A stretch of DNA of 64,000 nt from Planctomycetota bacterium (GCA_020638675.1 JACKID010000001.1:2418001-2482000); one strand, 5' to 3'; positions 8,339-17,277 are shown, counted from the stretch's first letter. The notes: generated from the sequence alone by a model not told the origin. Made by a program: numbers and translations.

Positions 8339-9790
8339 GTGGACTTCATCGCGGCAACCGAGCCGATGCACCTGAATCACCTGCTGGCCAACTTCGGCTA
8401 CCTGGTTTCGGTCGTGATGTTCATGCTGGCCATCATGCGCATGGGCCGCGTAAAGACCGCCCGCAGCGGCAACTTCCTCGCCGCGGCGGCGATGCTGCTG
8501 GCCGTGGTTTCCAGCTTCGTCGAGATGGGACAGATTGAGCCGTGGTACATCGTGGGCGGGCTTGTGGTCGGCGGCGCGGTCGGCGCGATCATGGCCAAGA
8601 AGGTCCAGATGACGCAGATGCCCGAAATGGTGGCGCTGCTCAACGGCTTCGGCGGCCTGGCCAGCACCTTCGTCGGGCTGGCCACGTTCTTCTCGATGGG
8701 CGGCTCCGGCACACTTGGCCAAATGATGCGCGAAGGCGGCTGGTTCGGCGGCATGAACCTGGTGCTGACGCTGATCGTCGGCAGCGTGACCTTCACCGGC
8801 AGCGTGATCGCCTTCCTGAAGCTTTCCGAAAAGATGTCCGGCAAGCCGATTCTGCTGCCCGGGCGTCACGTGCTGAACGGCATTCTGCTGCTCGTCCCGC
8901 TGGTGCTGGGCGTCGGCGCGGTGTGGTTCGTACAGGGCGTGCCCGTGATTGCGGCCGTGCTGATCCTGATCGTTCTGCTGACCTTCGTGCTTGGCGTGAC
9001 GATCGTGATCCCCATCGGCGGCGGCGACATGCCGGTGGTGATCTCGCTGCTGAACAGCTACTCGGGCATCGCTGCGGCGCTGGCCGGCTTCACGATCAAT
9101 GAGCCGGTGCTGGTCGTCAGCGGCAGCCTGGTTGGCGCTTCGGGTTTGATCCTGACGCAGATCATGTGCAAGGCCATGAACCGCAGCCTCGCCAACGTGA
9201 TGTTCGGCGGCTTCGGCGCGGAGGCGCCCACAGGCGGTGGTGGCGGTGGCGAATACGTCGGCGTCAAATCGTCGGACCCGGAAAGCGTGGCAATGATTCT
9301 TGCCGACGCCGGCAACATCGTAATCGTGCCCGGCTACGGGATGGCGGTCGCGCAGGCACAGCACGCGGTGCGCGAGATGGCCAACATCCTCGAGGAAAAG
9401 GGCGCAAACATCCGCTACGCAGTGCACCCGGTGGCAGGCCGCATGCCCGGCCACATGAACGTGCTGCTGGCGGAAGCCAACGTGCCCTACGAGCAGTTGT
9501 TTGAGATGGACCAGATCAACGACGACTTCCGCAACGTGGACGTCGTGCTCGTGATTGGCGCCAACGACACGGTCAACCCGAGCGCCAAGACCGACAAGTC
9601 CAGCCCGCTGTACGGCATGCCGGTCATGAACGTTGAAGAAGCGCGCACGGTATTCACGATGAAGCGCAGCCTCGGCAGCGGGTTCGCGCAGGTGAAGAAC
9701 ACGCTGTTCGAGTGCCAGAACAACTACATGGTCTACGGCGACGCGCGCAAGACGCTCGAAGAGATCATCAAGGCGCTGAAGGAAGACTAA
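8339..9790 (+). CDS. pntB: NAD(P) transhydrogenase, subunit beta
   Basis: A 483-residue protein with an N-terminal membrane region of about eight or nine helices (residues about 20-270) and a C-terminal NADP(H)-binding dIII domain with 'VIVPGYGMAVAQAQ', 'HPVAGRMPGHMNVLLAEA' and 'VIGANDTVNP', all diagnostic for PntB. I take the GTG at 8339 as start because AAGGGG lies about seven bases upstream; an ATG at 8366 is an alternative. A short Gly-rich hinge (TGGGGGGEY) joins the membrane part to dIII. It completes the pnt operon, which likely supplies NADPH at the expense of proton-motive force. Confidence 0.95.
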   Translation: MDFIAATEPMHLNHLLANFGYLVSVVMFMLAIMRMGRVKTARSGNFLAAAAMLLAVVSSFVEMGQIEPWYIVGGLVVGGAVGAIMAKKVQMTQMPEMVALLNGFGGLASTFVGLATFFSMGGSGTLGQMMREGGWFGGMNLVLTLIVGSVTFTGSVIAFLKLSEKMSGKPILLPGRHVLNGILLLVPLVLGVGAVWFVQGVPVIAAVLILIVLLTFVLGVTIVIPIGGGDMPVVISLLNSYSGIAAALAGFTINEPVLVVSGSLVGASGLILTQIMCKAMNRSLANVMFGGFGAEAPTGGGGGGEYVGVKSSDPESVAMILADAGNIVIVPGYGMAVAQAQHAVREMANILEEKGANIRYAVHPVAGRMPGHMNVLLAEANVPYEQLFEMDQINDDFRNVDVVLVIGANDTVNPSAKTDKSSPLYGMPVMNVEEARTVFTMKRSLGSGFAQVKNTLFECQNNYMVYGDARKTLEEIIKALKED

Positions 9791-9793
9791 GAC

Positions 9794-9878
9794 TTGTCTG
9801 GTGTCTGCAGTCTGGAGTCCGGTGTCAAAGACCGGTCCGGGCTGTTGCAGTTGACTTCAGACTCCCTGCGATCTGCCT
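9794..9878. repeat. Short GTCTGGAGTC-type repeat after pntB
   Basis: The segment is built from variants of GTCTGG.GTC with a facing GACTTCAGACTCC, giving an imperfect hairpin. It may serve as the pnt operon terminator or be a dispersed repeat. Confidence 0.4.
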
Positions 9879-9932
9879 TGCAATGCCGACGACGTAGTCC
9901 ATCATGCCCGAATCGACTCACACGAGGCTGAC

Positions 9933-11003
9933 ATGAAACGACTCTGCATGATTGCCGCGCCGCTTTTGATCGCCGCCTGCGTAGCCGAGCCCGGCAAGCT
10001 GCCCGTTGCGCCCGACCTCCGCACGGCCGACGTGTTCACGTCCGAGGGCTACAACGCAACGGTCGTGGCCGAAGGCCTGAACAACCCGAGTGGCATCAGC
10101 TTCCGCCCCGGCGATGGAGCGCTGACAGTGTGTGACAGCGCCAACGGGCGCGTGGTCGTGATTGAGGACGGGCGCCAGCTGCCGATCATCGAAGGCATGA
10201 CCACCGAATACTGGAAGACGCTGGAGAATGGCAGCAAGGCGTTCAAGCTTGGTCCGCTTTCGGCGGTATGGCTCAGCGGCCAGCAGATCGCGGTCACGGA
10301 CGCGGGCGAGCCGGACGGCAAGGAAACCGTTGCGACCTGGCACATCTCGAGCGAAGGCGCGGCCAAGAGCAGCGTCAAGCTGCGCAGCAACGCGATCGGC
10401 CCGACGACGAACGACGCCAAGGACCTTGGCGAAGGCAATCTCTCCGGCATGTGCCTGATGCCGGATGGCCACACGTACTACGTCTGCGGCCAGGGCAGTG
10501 ACGTCAAGAGCTGGATCCTGCGAGGCGACGCGAACACCGGAAAGCTGGAGACCGCATTCTCGGCAGACGACAATGGCATTGCGGTCAATTCGCCGGTGCA
10601 GTGCATCGAGTGGCGCGGCAACCTGCTGGTGGTCTACAGCGGCGCCGGTGGCAAGGATGACGGGCTGATCGTCGAGTGGGACCTCAAGACCGGCAAGCCG
10701 GCCAACCAGTGGGCCGTTCCCGGCATCGTGGACCCGATGGGGATCGCCCACGTGCCCGGCACGCGCAACCGCTTTGCTGTCACGGACAACAACTGGTCGC
10801 TCACCGGCGTGAACGCCGGCACGGTTTCGCTGGTGACGCTGGAAGACTCGCAGGACGCGCGGATCGAAAAGGTCGCGACCGGCGTGTTCGGCGCGGTCAA
10901 CTGCGCCTTCGGGCCGGACGGGCGTTTGTACGTCGCCTGCCTCGGCAAGAAGTACGACAGCAGCGAGGGGCTGGTAATCGCGATCAACGGCTTCAGGAAA
11001 TAG
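9933..11003 (+). CDS. Beta-propeller-like lipoprotein
   Basis: A 356-residue lipoprotein: the signal sequence ends at LLIAAC (Cys 16). The mature part contains repeated short strands of the NHL/SMP-30 style, such as 'GLNNPSGISFRPGDGALTVCDSANGRVVVI' spread over 50-residue blocks and 'VNCAFGPDGRLYVACLG' near the end, which suggests a six-bladed propeller exposed at the outer face of a membrane. No catalytic residues can be assigned. A GAGG lies upstream of ATG 9933. Neighbours do not indicate a function. Confidence 0.8.
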   Translation: MKRLCMIAAPLLIAACVAEPGKLPVAPDLRTADVFTSEGYNATVVAEGLNNPSGISFRPGDGALTVCDSANGRVVVIEDGRQLPIIEGMTTEYWKTLENGSKAFKLGPLSAVWLSGQQIAVTDAGEPDGKETVATWHISSEGAAKSSVKLRSNAIGPTTNDAKDLGEGNLSGMCLMPDGHTYYVCGQGSDVKSWILRGDANTGKLETAFSADDNGIAVNSPVQCIEWRGNLLVVYSGAGGKDDGLIVEWDLKTGKPANQWAVPGIVDPMGIAHVPGTRNRFAVTDNNWSLTGVNAGTVSLVTLEDSQDARIEKVATGVFGAVNCAFGPDGRLYVACLGKKYDSSEGLVIAINGFRK

Positions 11004-11005
11004 CT

Positions 11006-11034
11006 GTTGACACGTCAACGGCAGGCGGTACACT
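11006..11034 (+). promoter_or_regulatory. Sigma-70-like promoter with overlapping palindrome
   Basis: TTGACA (11007-11012), a 16-base spacer and TACACT (11029-11034) form a good housekeeping-type promoter. The -35 box is embedded in the palindrome GTTGAC-ac-GTCAAC (11006-11019), which may be an operator. Confidence 0.55.
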
Positions 11035-11047
11035 TGCTCCAGAGGAA

Positions 11048-11107
11048 ATGGCCATGAGCACATTCAATCGCAATCATTCGCTCCGGGGGTGTCGCAAGGC
11101 GGCTTGA
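11048..11107 (+). CDS. Possible 19-codon small ORF or small-RNA region
   Basis: The predicted transcript from the promoter at 11007-11034 would begin near 11041 and run to the hairpin at 11132-11157. It holds a 19-codon frame (ATG 11048, second ATG 11054) with AGAGGAA just upstream; the second ATG has the better spacing. The product (MSTFNRNHSLRGCRKAA from the second ATG) matches no family I know. It may equally be a non-coding small RNA, or the apparent coding potential may be chance. Confidence 0.3.
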   Translation: MAMSTFNRNHSLRGCRKAA

Positions 11108-11131
11108 GTGGGTTGTTGCATAAGGACCACC

Positions 11132-11160
11132 AGCGCCCTGCGACCGCAGGGCGCTTTTCA
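11132..11160 (+). terminator. Rho-independent terminator
   Basis: A perfect 10-bp stem AGCGCCCTGC / GCAGGGCGCT with a 4-base loop followed by TTTTCATTT. It can end both the upstream lipoprotein mRNA and the short transcript starting near 11041. Confidence 0.8.
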
Positions 11161-11168
11161 TTTGCCAC

Positions 11169-11244
11169 AGGGGTGTGGTGTCAATTGGTAGCACGCCCGG
11201 TTGTTACCCGGGAAGTGGGGGTTCGAATCCCTCCGCCCCTGCCA
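11169..11244 (+). tRNA. tRNA-Asn (anticodon GTT)
   Basis: The acceptor stem AGGGGTG pairs with CGCCCCT, the D arm is GTGT/GCAC, the anticodon stem CCCGG/CCGGG carries loop TTGTTAC with anticodon GTT, and the T arm has loop TTCGAAT. Discriminator G and an encoded CCA (11242-11244) complete it. Confidence 0.95.
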
Positions 11245-11254
11245 ATGCAACTTC

Positions 11255-11349
11255 AACTGCAGTCTCGCGCAGAGACCACGGAGGACACAGAGAAAGGCCT
11301 CAATGGTTGTCTCCGTGCACTCTGAGTTCTCTGTGCGAGGCCGTAGTTT
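11255..11349. repeat. Dispersed palindromic repeat (AACTGCAGTCTCGC family)
   Basis: The left arm begins AACTGCAGTCTCGCGCAGAG and the right arm ends with CTCTGTGCGAGGCCGTAGTT, so the element folds on itself. It is closely similar in both arms to 35400-35490 and more loosely to 2396-2498. Confidence 0.7.
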
Positions 11350-11395
11350 GCCAATTTCGTTGACCCCGGAACGGCCATCCGCGCATATTCGTTGT

Positions 11396-13663
11396 ATGCG
11401 AACCCGAACCCTGCTGTTTGGCGCTTGCCTGCTGGCGCTGCTTTGCGTTTCCCCTATCGACACGATTGCGAAGTCGAAGAAGAAGAGCGACCCCAAGGGC
11501 TGGCGCAGCATCGGGCTGTCGGGCGGCGGCGCGATGTTCTGTCCTGCCATCAGCCCGGTTGATCCCAAGCTGATGATGGTCAACTGCGACATGAGCGCCG
11601 CCTACATCAGCCGCGACGGCGGCCACAACTGGGAAATGATCCACGCCGAACAGCTCGGCGGAAATACCCGCTGCCGCCCCGCCTGGCACCCCACCGAGCG
11701 TGACACGCTGTTCGCAGCCGGTGAGTACTACGGCCGCCTTAAGGTCAGCCACGATGCCGGCAAGACGTTCGAGCCGATCGGCAACCTGCCCAACGGACTG
11801 CGTGGCGAAATTCACATCTGCGCCGCACAGCCTGACCTGATGTTCGCGGGTCGGCAGGACGAGACATGGCGATCGGAAGACGCGGGCAAGAAGTGGAGTG
11901 TCTGCAGTGGGCCCTCGGGCGAAGTTGTCGGTTTCGTCAGCGGGATCGGCGGACTGGTGTGGGTCGCGACAAAGCAGGGCATCTGGCGCAGCGACGACGA
12001 CGGCAAGAAGTGGTCTCCCGCCACGGAAGGCTTGCCCAACGGCGATCTTTTGAGCATCAGCGGAAGCTGCCAGCAAAAGGTTGAGCGCAAAAAGCGCGAG
12101 CCCACCTTGTACTGCAGCGTCAAGGCAACCAATGACGCGGGTAAGTACGTTGGCGGCGTCTACCGCAGCGATGACCTGGGCAACTCGTGGACCAGCGTGA
12201 TGGGCGGCGGAATCAACATGGACGTCACGTCCGCAGACAAATGGGCGCAGGGCGACGTCGCCCAATACCCCACCGTCCTGTGCACCGACGTGAACCCGGA
12301 CATTGTATGGGCCTTCAACACGAACACGGGCGTGTTGCCGCCGCACCATACGGCCGCGTACCGCAGCGAAGACGGCGGCAAGACCTGGCACGCGACTTTC
12401 TTTCCTGACCCGCGCTTCAAGGGCTACAATGTCGCGCCGGACTACACGACAGTCGGCGACGGCCAGTTCTACCAGGGTGCGCCGGAGAACGTGGCGATCT
12501 GCCCCAGCGACCCGGACATCGTGATCCAGCTCGACTCCGGCAACTGCATCATCACTGAAGACGGCGGCAAGACGTGGTTCAATGGCCACACGCGGCAGGC
12601 AAAGGACGAGGACTTGTTCGAAAACACCGGTCTCGTCGTGACGACCACCTGGCACTACTACGTCGATCCTCACGAGCCCAGGCGGCACTACATCTGCTAC
12701 ACCGACATCGGCTTCGCCCGCAGCCTGGACGGCGGCGAGACCTGGCACTGGTGGAGCGAGAAAGAAAAGGCGCCCTGGCGCAACACCTGCTACGACCTCT
12801 GCTTTGACACCGACAAGCCCGGCCGCATGTGGGGCGCGTTCAGCAACGTGCACGACATTCCGAACGACAACATCATCAGCGGGCGCCACAAGGGCACCGG
12901 GCCGGGCGGCGTCTGCCACAGCGAAGACTTCGGCGAACACTGGACGCCGGTCAAGGATCTGCCGCTTGCTCCCTGCACTTCAATAATCAGGACACAGCGA
13001 CCGCTGGACCCCACGGCACGCAAGCCGAAGATGGTCTGGACGCTGGTGGCGACGCTTTTCGGCGAGGGTGTTTACGCGTCAACAGATGACGGCAAGTCAT
13101 GGACCAGGCTGGGCGAGATCGGCAGCAGCGCCAATCGCAGGGTCTACCGCGTCCGCGCCGACAGCGAAGGCCGACTGTTCGCACTCGTGACCGCGCTGCG
13201 CAACGGCGGCGACTGGGACGAGTCCGGCCCCGGACTGTACCGCTGGGACGATGACAAGTGGACACGCATCTGCGACAGCCTGCGCTGGCCGAAAGACTTC
13301 ACGATCGATCCCGACAATGACAACCACATCCTGATCGGCGCGGCCGACACAAAGGGCGAAGGCGCAGGCCTGTGGGAAACCACGGACGGCGGCAAGAAGT
13401 GGGCCTGCATCCTGCGCAAGGGCTCGCAGCATTTCAGCGCCAGCTTCAGCCCGTTCCACAAGGGTTGGATCTACGCGAGTCTGTGCGAAGGCAGCGACGG
13501 TGACGCACTCTGGCTCAGCAAGGACGGCGGCAAGAAATGGGAGTCATTCAGCAAGCTGCCGTTCCGAAACATCCAGCGAATCGAATTCGATCCGCAAGAT
13601 GAAGACGAAGTCATCGTCACTACCTTCGGCGGAAGCATCTGGCGCGGGCCTGCGGAGCCTTGA
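11396..13663 (+). CDS. Secreted Asp-box (BNR) multi-repeat beta-propeller protein
   Basis: The start is ATG 11396, giving a signal peptide (MRTRTLLFGACLLALLCVSP...); the open frame further upstream runs through the tRNA and repeat and is not coding. The 755-residue protein has about 12 Asp-box motifs of the form S-x-D-x-G-x-x-W, for example SRDGGHNW, SEDAGKKW, SEDGGKTW, TEDGGKTW and SKDGGKKW. Such boxes mark the blades of sialidase, sortilin/VPS10 and xyloglucanase-type propellers, and this number suggests two propellers. No sialidase Arg triad or glycosidase acid pair can be assigned, so the activity is unknown. No promoter or ribosome site is obvious. Confidence 0.85.
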   Translation: MRTRTLLFGACLLALLCVSPIDTIAKSKKKSDPKGWRSIGLSGGGAMFCPAISPVDPKLMMVNCDMSAAYISRDGGHNWEMIHAEQLGGNTRCRPAWHPTERDTLFAAGEYYGRLKVSHDAGKTFEPIGNLPNGLRGEIHICAAQPDLMFAGRQDETWRSEDAGKKWSVCSGPSGEVVGFVSGIGGLVWVATKQGIWRSDDDGKKWSPATEGLPNGDLLSISGSCQQKVERKKREPTLYCSVKATNDAGKYVGGVYRSDDLGNSWTSVMGGGINMDVTSADKWAQGDVAQYPTVLCTDVNPDIVWAFNTNTGVLPPHHTAAYRSEDGGKTWHATFFPDPRFKGYNVAPDYTTVGDGQFYQGAPENVAICPSDPDIVIQLDSGNCIITEDGGKTWFNGHTRQAKDEDLFENTGLVVTTTWHYYVDPHEPRRHYICYTDIGFARSLDGGETWHWWSEKEKAPWRNTCYDLCFDTDKPGRMWGAFSNVHDIPNDNIISGRHKGTGPGGVCHSEDFGEHWTPVKDLPLAPCTSIIRTQRPLDPTARKPKMVWTLVATLFGEGVYASTDDGKSWTRLGEIGSSANRRVYRVRADSEGRLFALVTALRNGGDWDESGPGLYRWDDDKWTRICDSLRWPKDFTIDPDNDNHILIGAADTKGEGAGLWETTDGGKKWACILRKGSQHFSASFSPFHKGWIYASLCEGSDGDALWLSKDGGKKWESFSKLPFRNIQRIEFDPQDEDEVIVTTFGGSIWRGPAEP

Positions 13664-13690
13664 ACCTTCCCCGGCACACGACTTAAACGA

Positions 13691-13721
13691 AAGGCGGCGC
13701 CCCGCACCGTGGCGCCGCCTT
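13691..13721. terminator. Bidirectional terminator between convergent genes
   Basis: An 11-bp stem AAGGCGGCGCC / GGCGCCGCCTT with a 9-base loop lies between the converging ends of the Asp-box gene and the minus-strand lipoprotein gene. Confidence 0.65.
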
Positions 13722-13739
13722 GCCCGTTGTAGTCCCTGA

Positions 13740-14657
13740 CTATCCGCCGTTGCCGCCGCCGCCCCAACCGCGACCACCGCCGCCCCCCCCGCCGAAGCCG
13801 GGGATCATGCCGCCGAAGCCGCCCATCATGCCGGGGTCGATCATGCCGCCGGCCTGTGCGCCGGACGTCTTGTACGTTTCCAATTGCTCGGGCGTGAGCA
13901 CGCTGCCCAGCTCTGCCGACTGGTCTTCCTGGATCTGCTTGATCTGGGCCTGCATCTCTTCCTGCGTGGCGCCGTTTTCGCGGGCATTCTTCATTGCGTC
14001 GCTGATCTTGGCGCGTGTCTCTTTCTCGATGCGAAGCACTTCGCCGTTCTGGTACTCATCCAGCCCCAGTGGCTCCAGGCGGCGCTTGTCCATCTCGGTC
14101 TTCATGACCTCCATGGCCTTGGCGCGCTTTTCCGGGTCGCCCATGATCTTCATGATGCTGCCGCGCGGATCCTTCGGGTCGAACTCCAGCCCGTTCTCCT
14201 CGGCGATCTTGGCGATCTGCGCCATCTGCTCTTCGCGCTGCTTGGCGCGCGCGGCGTCACGCTCGGCCTGCGCCTTGGCCTGCATTGCCTTGTATTTTTC
14301 GAAGTCGGCGTCGCTGAAGTCGGCGGAGACTTCACCCTCGCCTTCCCCTTCGGCCGTCTTGCCTTCCGTCTTCACCACGGCGGGCTTCTTCTCAAGCTCG
14401 GCGAGGCGCTTGTTGGCGGCCTCAAGCTCGCGTTCCTGGCGTTCGAGGCGTGCCAGCAGCGTGCCTACGTCATTGGACTCACCTTCGCCCGACGGGATGC
14501 CGTCGATGTCGCCGCGCAGGCGGTTGTTTTCGTCTTCGAGGGTCGCGATCCGCGTTTTCATGTTGGCGATATCGCCCTGAACGGATGCGTCCTGCTGGCA
14601 GCCGACGAGCCCGAGCATCGGGGTCAGCAGCAGCGCGGCCATGAGCAACTTCTTCAT
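13740..14657 (-). CDS. Coiled-coil lipoprotein with Gly-rich tail, Spy/CpxP-like motif
   Basis: Start at ATG 14657, preceded by GGAGAA; the frame is open further upstream but without signal features. The product (305 residues) has a lipoprotein signal ending LVGC, a predicted coiled coil over residues about 25-90 ('MKTRIATLEDENNRLRGDI'), a charged helical middle, and 'LTPEQLETYK', which resembles the LTxxQ motif of periplasmic Spy/CpxP-type proteins. The C-terminus is a Met/Gly-rich tail ending in almost pure glycine. It lies downstream of an ECF sigma/anti-sigma pair on the same strand, though a terminator separates them, so it could be an envelope-stress protein; that link is inference. Confidence 0.8.
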   Translation of the reverse strand: MKKLLMAALLLTPMLGLVGCQQDASVQGDIANMKTRIATLEDENNRLRGDIDGIPSGEGESNDVGTLLARLERQERELEAANKRLAELEKKPAVVKTEGKTAEGEGEGEVSADFSDADFEKYKAMQAKAQAERDAARAKQREEQMAQIAKIAEENGLEFDPKDPRGSIMKIMGDPEKRAKAMEVMKTEMDKRRLEPLGLDEYQNGEVLRIEKETRAKISDAMKNARENGATQEEMQAQIKQIQEDQSAELGSVLTPEQLETYKTSGAQAGGMIDPGMMGGFGGMIPGFGGGGGGGRGWGGGGNGG

Positions 14658-14738
14658 CGTTTTCTCCGTGCCATTATGTGCTTCAGGGGTGGTCGGGAAG
14701 TACGTCGATATCTCACGCGGAAATTGTTGGAGTAACAA

Positions 14739-14762
14739 AACCCGCGGCCGGGGCCGCGGGTT
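14739..14762 (-). terminator. Terminator after the anti-sigma gene
   Basis: Read on the minus strand, AACCCGCGGCC and its complement form an 11-bp stem followed by TTTTGTT. It ends the sigma/anti-sigma transcript. Confidence 0.7.
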
Positions 14763-14792
14763 CGTACTCATAACTGGCTGTTTTTACGCGAC

Positions 14793-15629
14793 TTACGCCT
14801 TGCGGCGCAATTCGTCCATGTGGCGGCGGAGGCTGACGGCGTCTTGCCCCACCAGCGCGCGGAAGTACTCGCCTTCGCGCCACATCAAGACGACCTTGCC
14901 GTCCACCATTACTTCGGCGGCCTGTATGCCTTCCGGCGCCGCGTGCTCGAGGCAGTTGCATTTGAAGACCATTACGCCGAAGCGCTCGCCCTGCAGCGTG
15001 TCGTAGACGGCGCACATGACGCGGCGCCCGTTGACGATCTCGCACTCCCACTTCGATACCTTCATCATCGCGCCGTCGAGCTCATGCGGCAGCTCCGGCC
15101 CGTCGGCGAAGTATTTGCGGTAGGCTTCCACTGCGGCGCGGTAGCGGCACTTCTCGGCTTGCGGTGCGTCGAGGCTCACGTGCGCAACCATCGGCGCAAG
15201 CCCACTCGGCAAGCCTTCGTTCGGCTCATTGTCGGACCCGCCAAACACCAGGACCAGCGCGATCACCAGCATGATGCTCGCGGCCGCGAACAGCACGGCG
15301 CCGCCCCAAGGGAAGCCGAGGCGGATGGCCTTTCGCTCTTCGTCGGCTTCTACTTCATGCTCGCAGCGATCGAGGGCGAGCATTACGCGCGAGCGCAGGC
15401 CCTCCGGGCACTCCGGGGCGTCATCCATGCAGCGCTTGACGGCATCGACGAACTGGCGCTCGGTTTCGACGTACTCCTTTGTGTAGGGGCACTCGCACAG
15501 GAACGACTCAATGCGCGCGCGATCTTCGCCGCTGAGCTCGCCGGCCAGGAAGGCCTCCAGATTGCGCCACACGAAGCGGCGCTCTTCAGGGATCTGCGGT
15601 GCGGATGTTGGCTCGTTGTTACCGGGCAT
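14793..15629 (-). CDS. Putative membrane anti-sigma factor
   Basis: A 278-residue single-pass protein. The cytoplasmic N-terminus (about 1-105) has 'LSGEDRARIESFLCECPYTKEYVETE', resembling the anti-sigma zinc-finger-like region, with cysteines at 45, 47, 67, 74 and 89. One membrane helix spans about 108-130, and a periplasmic domain of about 145 residues follows. It starts 33 bases after the ECF sigma gene, the usual order for a sigma factor and its membrane-bound antagonist. The exact HxxxCxxC of classical ZAS domains is not present, so the domain type is not certain. Confidence 0.75.
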   Translation of the reverse strand: MPGNNEPTSAPQIPEERRFVWRNLEAFLAGELSGEDRARIESFLCECPYTKEYVETERQFVDAVKRCMDDAPECPEGLRSRVMLALDRCEHEVEADEERKAIRLGFPWGGAVLFAAASIMLVIALVLVFGGSDNEPNEGLPSGLAPMVAHVSLDAPQAEKCRYRAAVEAYRKYFADGPELPHELDGAMMKVSKWECEIVNGRRVMCAVYDTLQGERFGVMVFKCNCLEHAAPEGIQAAEVMVDGKVVLMWREGEYFRALVGQDAVSLRRHMDELRRKA

Positions 15630-15662
15630 TTTGACTGCAACCTCGCTGATTCAAGCCTGGCT

Positions 15663-16334
15663 CTATCTTGTCTGTTCCGCCCGGAGTGCATCTTCGGCCA
15701 CACCGGGGATTTCTTCGCTGCCCAATTCCGAGAGGCGCTCGCGTAACATGGACTTGGCCCTTGAGAGGCGCGACATCACCGTTCCAACCGGGATATCGAG
15801 CGCCGCCGCAATCTCCTTGTACGCCATCTCGCCGATTACGTTCATGATCAGTACTTCGCGGTACTCATCGGGCAGGTTCTGCAGTGCAGCCTTCAGCGAA
15901 TCATCGAGCGAATCCAGAAACCCCTGGTTCTTCATAAGCGAGGCCATCGCCTCGCCTGACTGGAAGTCGCTCAGCAGCTGCTGGTCCTCGTAGCCGATGA
16001 AACCGTCCACATCCTCGTAGCTCGCGTTTTCCGGCCTGGCCTTGCGCCTGCGGTACAGGTTGATGAACCGGTTGGTCATCACCCGGAACATCCAGGCCTT
16101 CAGGTTCGTTCCGGGCTTGAACAGGTGGAACCGCTCAAACGCGCGGACATACGTGTCCTGCACCAGGTCTTCCGCATCGCGCGAGTTCCGCGTCAGCTTC
16201 AGCGCGCCGCCGTACAGCATGTTCATCAGCGGCAATGCGTCGCTCTCGAACTGGGCCCTCCGCTCGCTTGTTGCCTCTGCCACACCAACTCCGAAACAGG
16301 ACCCGTTGGTCCCGCATTCCACGATTTCGGGCAT
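15663..16334 (-). CDS. ECF-family RNA polymerase sigma factor
   Basis: A 223-residue sigma-70-family protein with region 2 ('DAEDLVQDTYVRAFERFHLFKPGTNLKAWMFRVMTN', key residues DAEDLVQDT and AWMFRV) and region 4 ('LPDEYREVLIMNVIGEMAYKEIAAALDIPVGTVMSRLSRA'). It lacks regions 1 and 3, as ECF factors do. The first 20 residues are poorly conserved, so an internal start is possible. The co-directional anti-sigma gene follows. It is related to the second ECF gene at 60679-61254. Confidence 0.92.
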   Translation of the reverse strand: MPEIVECGTNGSCFGVGVAEATSERRAQFESDALPLMNMLYGGALKLTRNSRDAEDLVQDTYVRAFERFHLFKPGTNLKAWMFRVMTNRFINLYRRRKARPENASYEDVDGFIGYEDQQLLSDFQSGEAMASLMKNQGFLDSLDDSLKAALQNLPDEYREVLIMNVIGEMAYKEIAAALDIPVGTVMSRLSRAKSMLRERLSELGSEEIPGVAEDALRAEQTR

Positions 16335-16359
16335 TATACGAAGGACGGCCGCGCTTGCG

Positions 16360-17172
16360 CTAATTCGAAGACGAGCGTTCGGTCTTCACGTCCGCGTGTT
16401 CCTTGCCTTCCATCAACGCGTTCCAGAACGCCTCGGTGAACACCTCGAGGCGCTCGCGGCACAGTTTGGCGCGCCCGAGCATTTCTCGCAGGCTGAATAT
16501 CCGCGCCGGGTTGACCGCCAGTTTGCCGATGATGCGAGAGCTCGAAAGCTTGGCCTTCTCGCGCACGTAGCGCTCCAGTTCAGGCACGCGCTCGTCCGAC
16601 ATGTCGAAGATGCTGCGCACCACCACGAACGGGATCTTCTCGTCCTCGGCGATGTTGGCGATGGCGATGGCGCTCTGGTCGACCACATCGGCCTGTGTGC
16701 TCATGTGCAGCTTCATCTTCTCGGCCGGCAGGCGCACCGGGTCGAACACGGTAACGATACTGCCCAGCAAACCGCCGATGCCGGGCACGCTGCGAACCAC
16801 GCGGCGCATCATCTCCTGCACCGACTGCTGCAGCTGGACGGGGCGGTACTGGCTGCCCAGCCCGATCTGGTTCAGGAAGTTCACGCCCACAACGACGTCG
16901 CCGACATTCAACGCGCTGCTGAGCGCGCTGCCGAAGCCGATGCTGACGATGGCGATCGGCTTGTCGACCGTGATCGCCTCGCGCAGCGCCGCCGCCGTGG
17001 CATCCGGGTTGTGGCCCGTGATCAGGCACTTGGCGCTGGTGTAGTGCCAGATGCCGCCGTGAACCAGGCCTACCTTCTGTTTGTAAGTGCGCGAGTTTTC
17101 GAGGCGGCTGGTGAACTGCAGGGCGTCGGATTCGGTCGCCGCGACGAACAGGATTTTCGGCAACTCGCGCAT
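16360..17172 (-). CDS. hpnG: Hopanoid-associated nucleoside phosphorylase-like protein
   Basis: A 270-residue protein of the purine nucleoside phosphorylase/MTA nucleosidase fold: 'ILFVAATESDALQF' at the N-terminus, 'IVSIGFGSALSSALNVGDVVVG' in the middle and 'FVVVRSIFDMSDE' near the position of the family's ribose-binding Met-Glu and catalytic Asp. Its neighbour on the same strand is hpnH. HpnG is known to remove adenine from adenosylhopane, giving ribosylhopane, the second step in bacteriohopanepolyol side-chain synthesis. The family is sure; the hopanoid role rests on hpnH next door. Confidence 0.8.
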   Translation of the reverse strand: MRELPKILFVAATESDALQFTSRLENSRTYKQKVGLVHGGIWHYTSAKCLITGHNPDATAAALREAITVDKPIAIVSIGFGSALSSALNVGDVVVGVNFLNQIGLGSQYRPVQLQQSVQEMMRRVVRSVPGIGGLLGSIVTVFDPVRLPAEKMKLHMSTQADVVDQSAIAIANIAEDEKIPFVVVRSIFDMSDERVPELERYVREKAKLSSSRIIGKLAVNPARIFSLREMLGRAKLCRERLEVFTEAFWNALMEGKEHADVKTERSSSN

Positions 17173-17277
17173 TCGACCATCCGATTAAACGGCGGCACAA
17201 CAGGGACTCAAATCTGCCCTATGACGGTAAGCAGAGCAAGTGGATAGTACCAAGGTCACGTTCCGGCGCAGTGGGCT

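Noticed and set aside
8312..9454. 380-residue minus-strand ORF over pntB
   Set aside because: Its His/Gln/Ala-rich composition is typical of an antisense frame; pntB is certain.
11300..12940. 546-residue minus-strand ORF over the Asp-box gene
   Set aside because: It is an antisense shadow; the plus strand has a signal peptide and 12 Asp boxes.
13720..14735. Two long plus-strand ORFs over the coiled-coil lipoprotein
   Set aside because: The minus strand has a lipobox, Shine-Dalgarno and coiled coil, while the plus frames are Ser/Pro or Leu/Gly-rich shadows.
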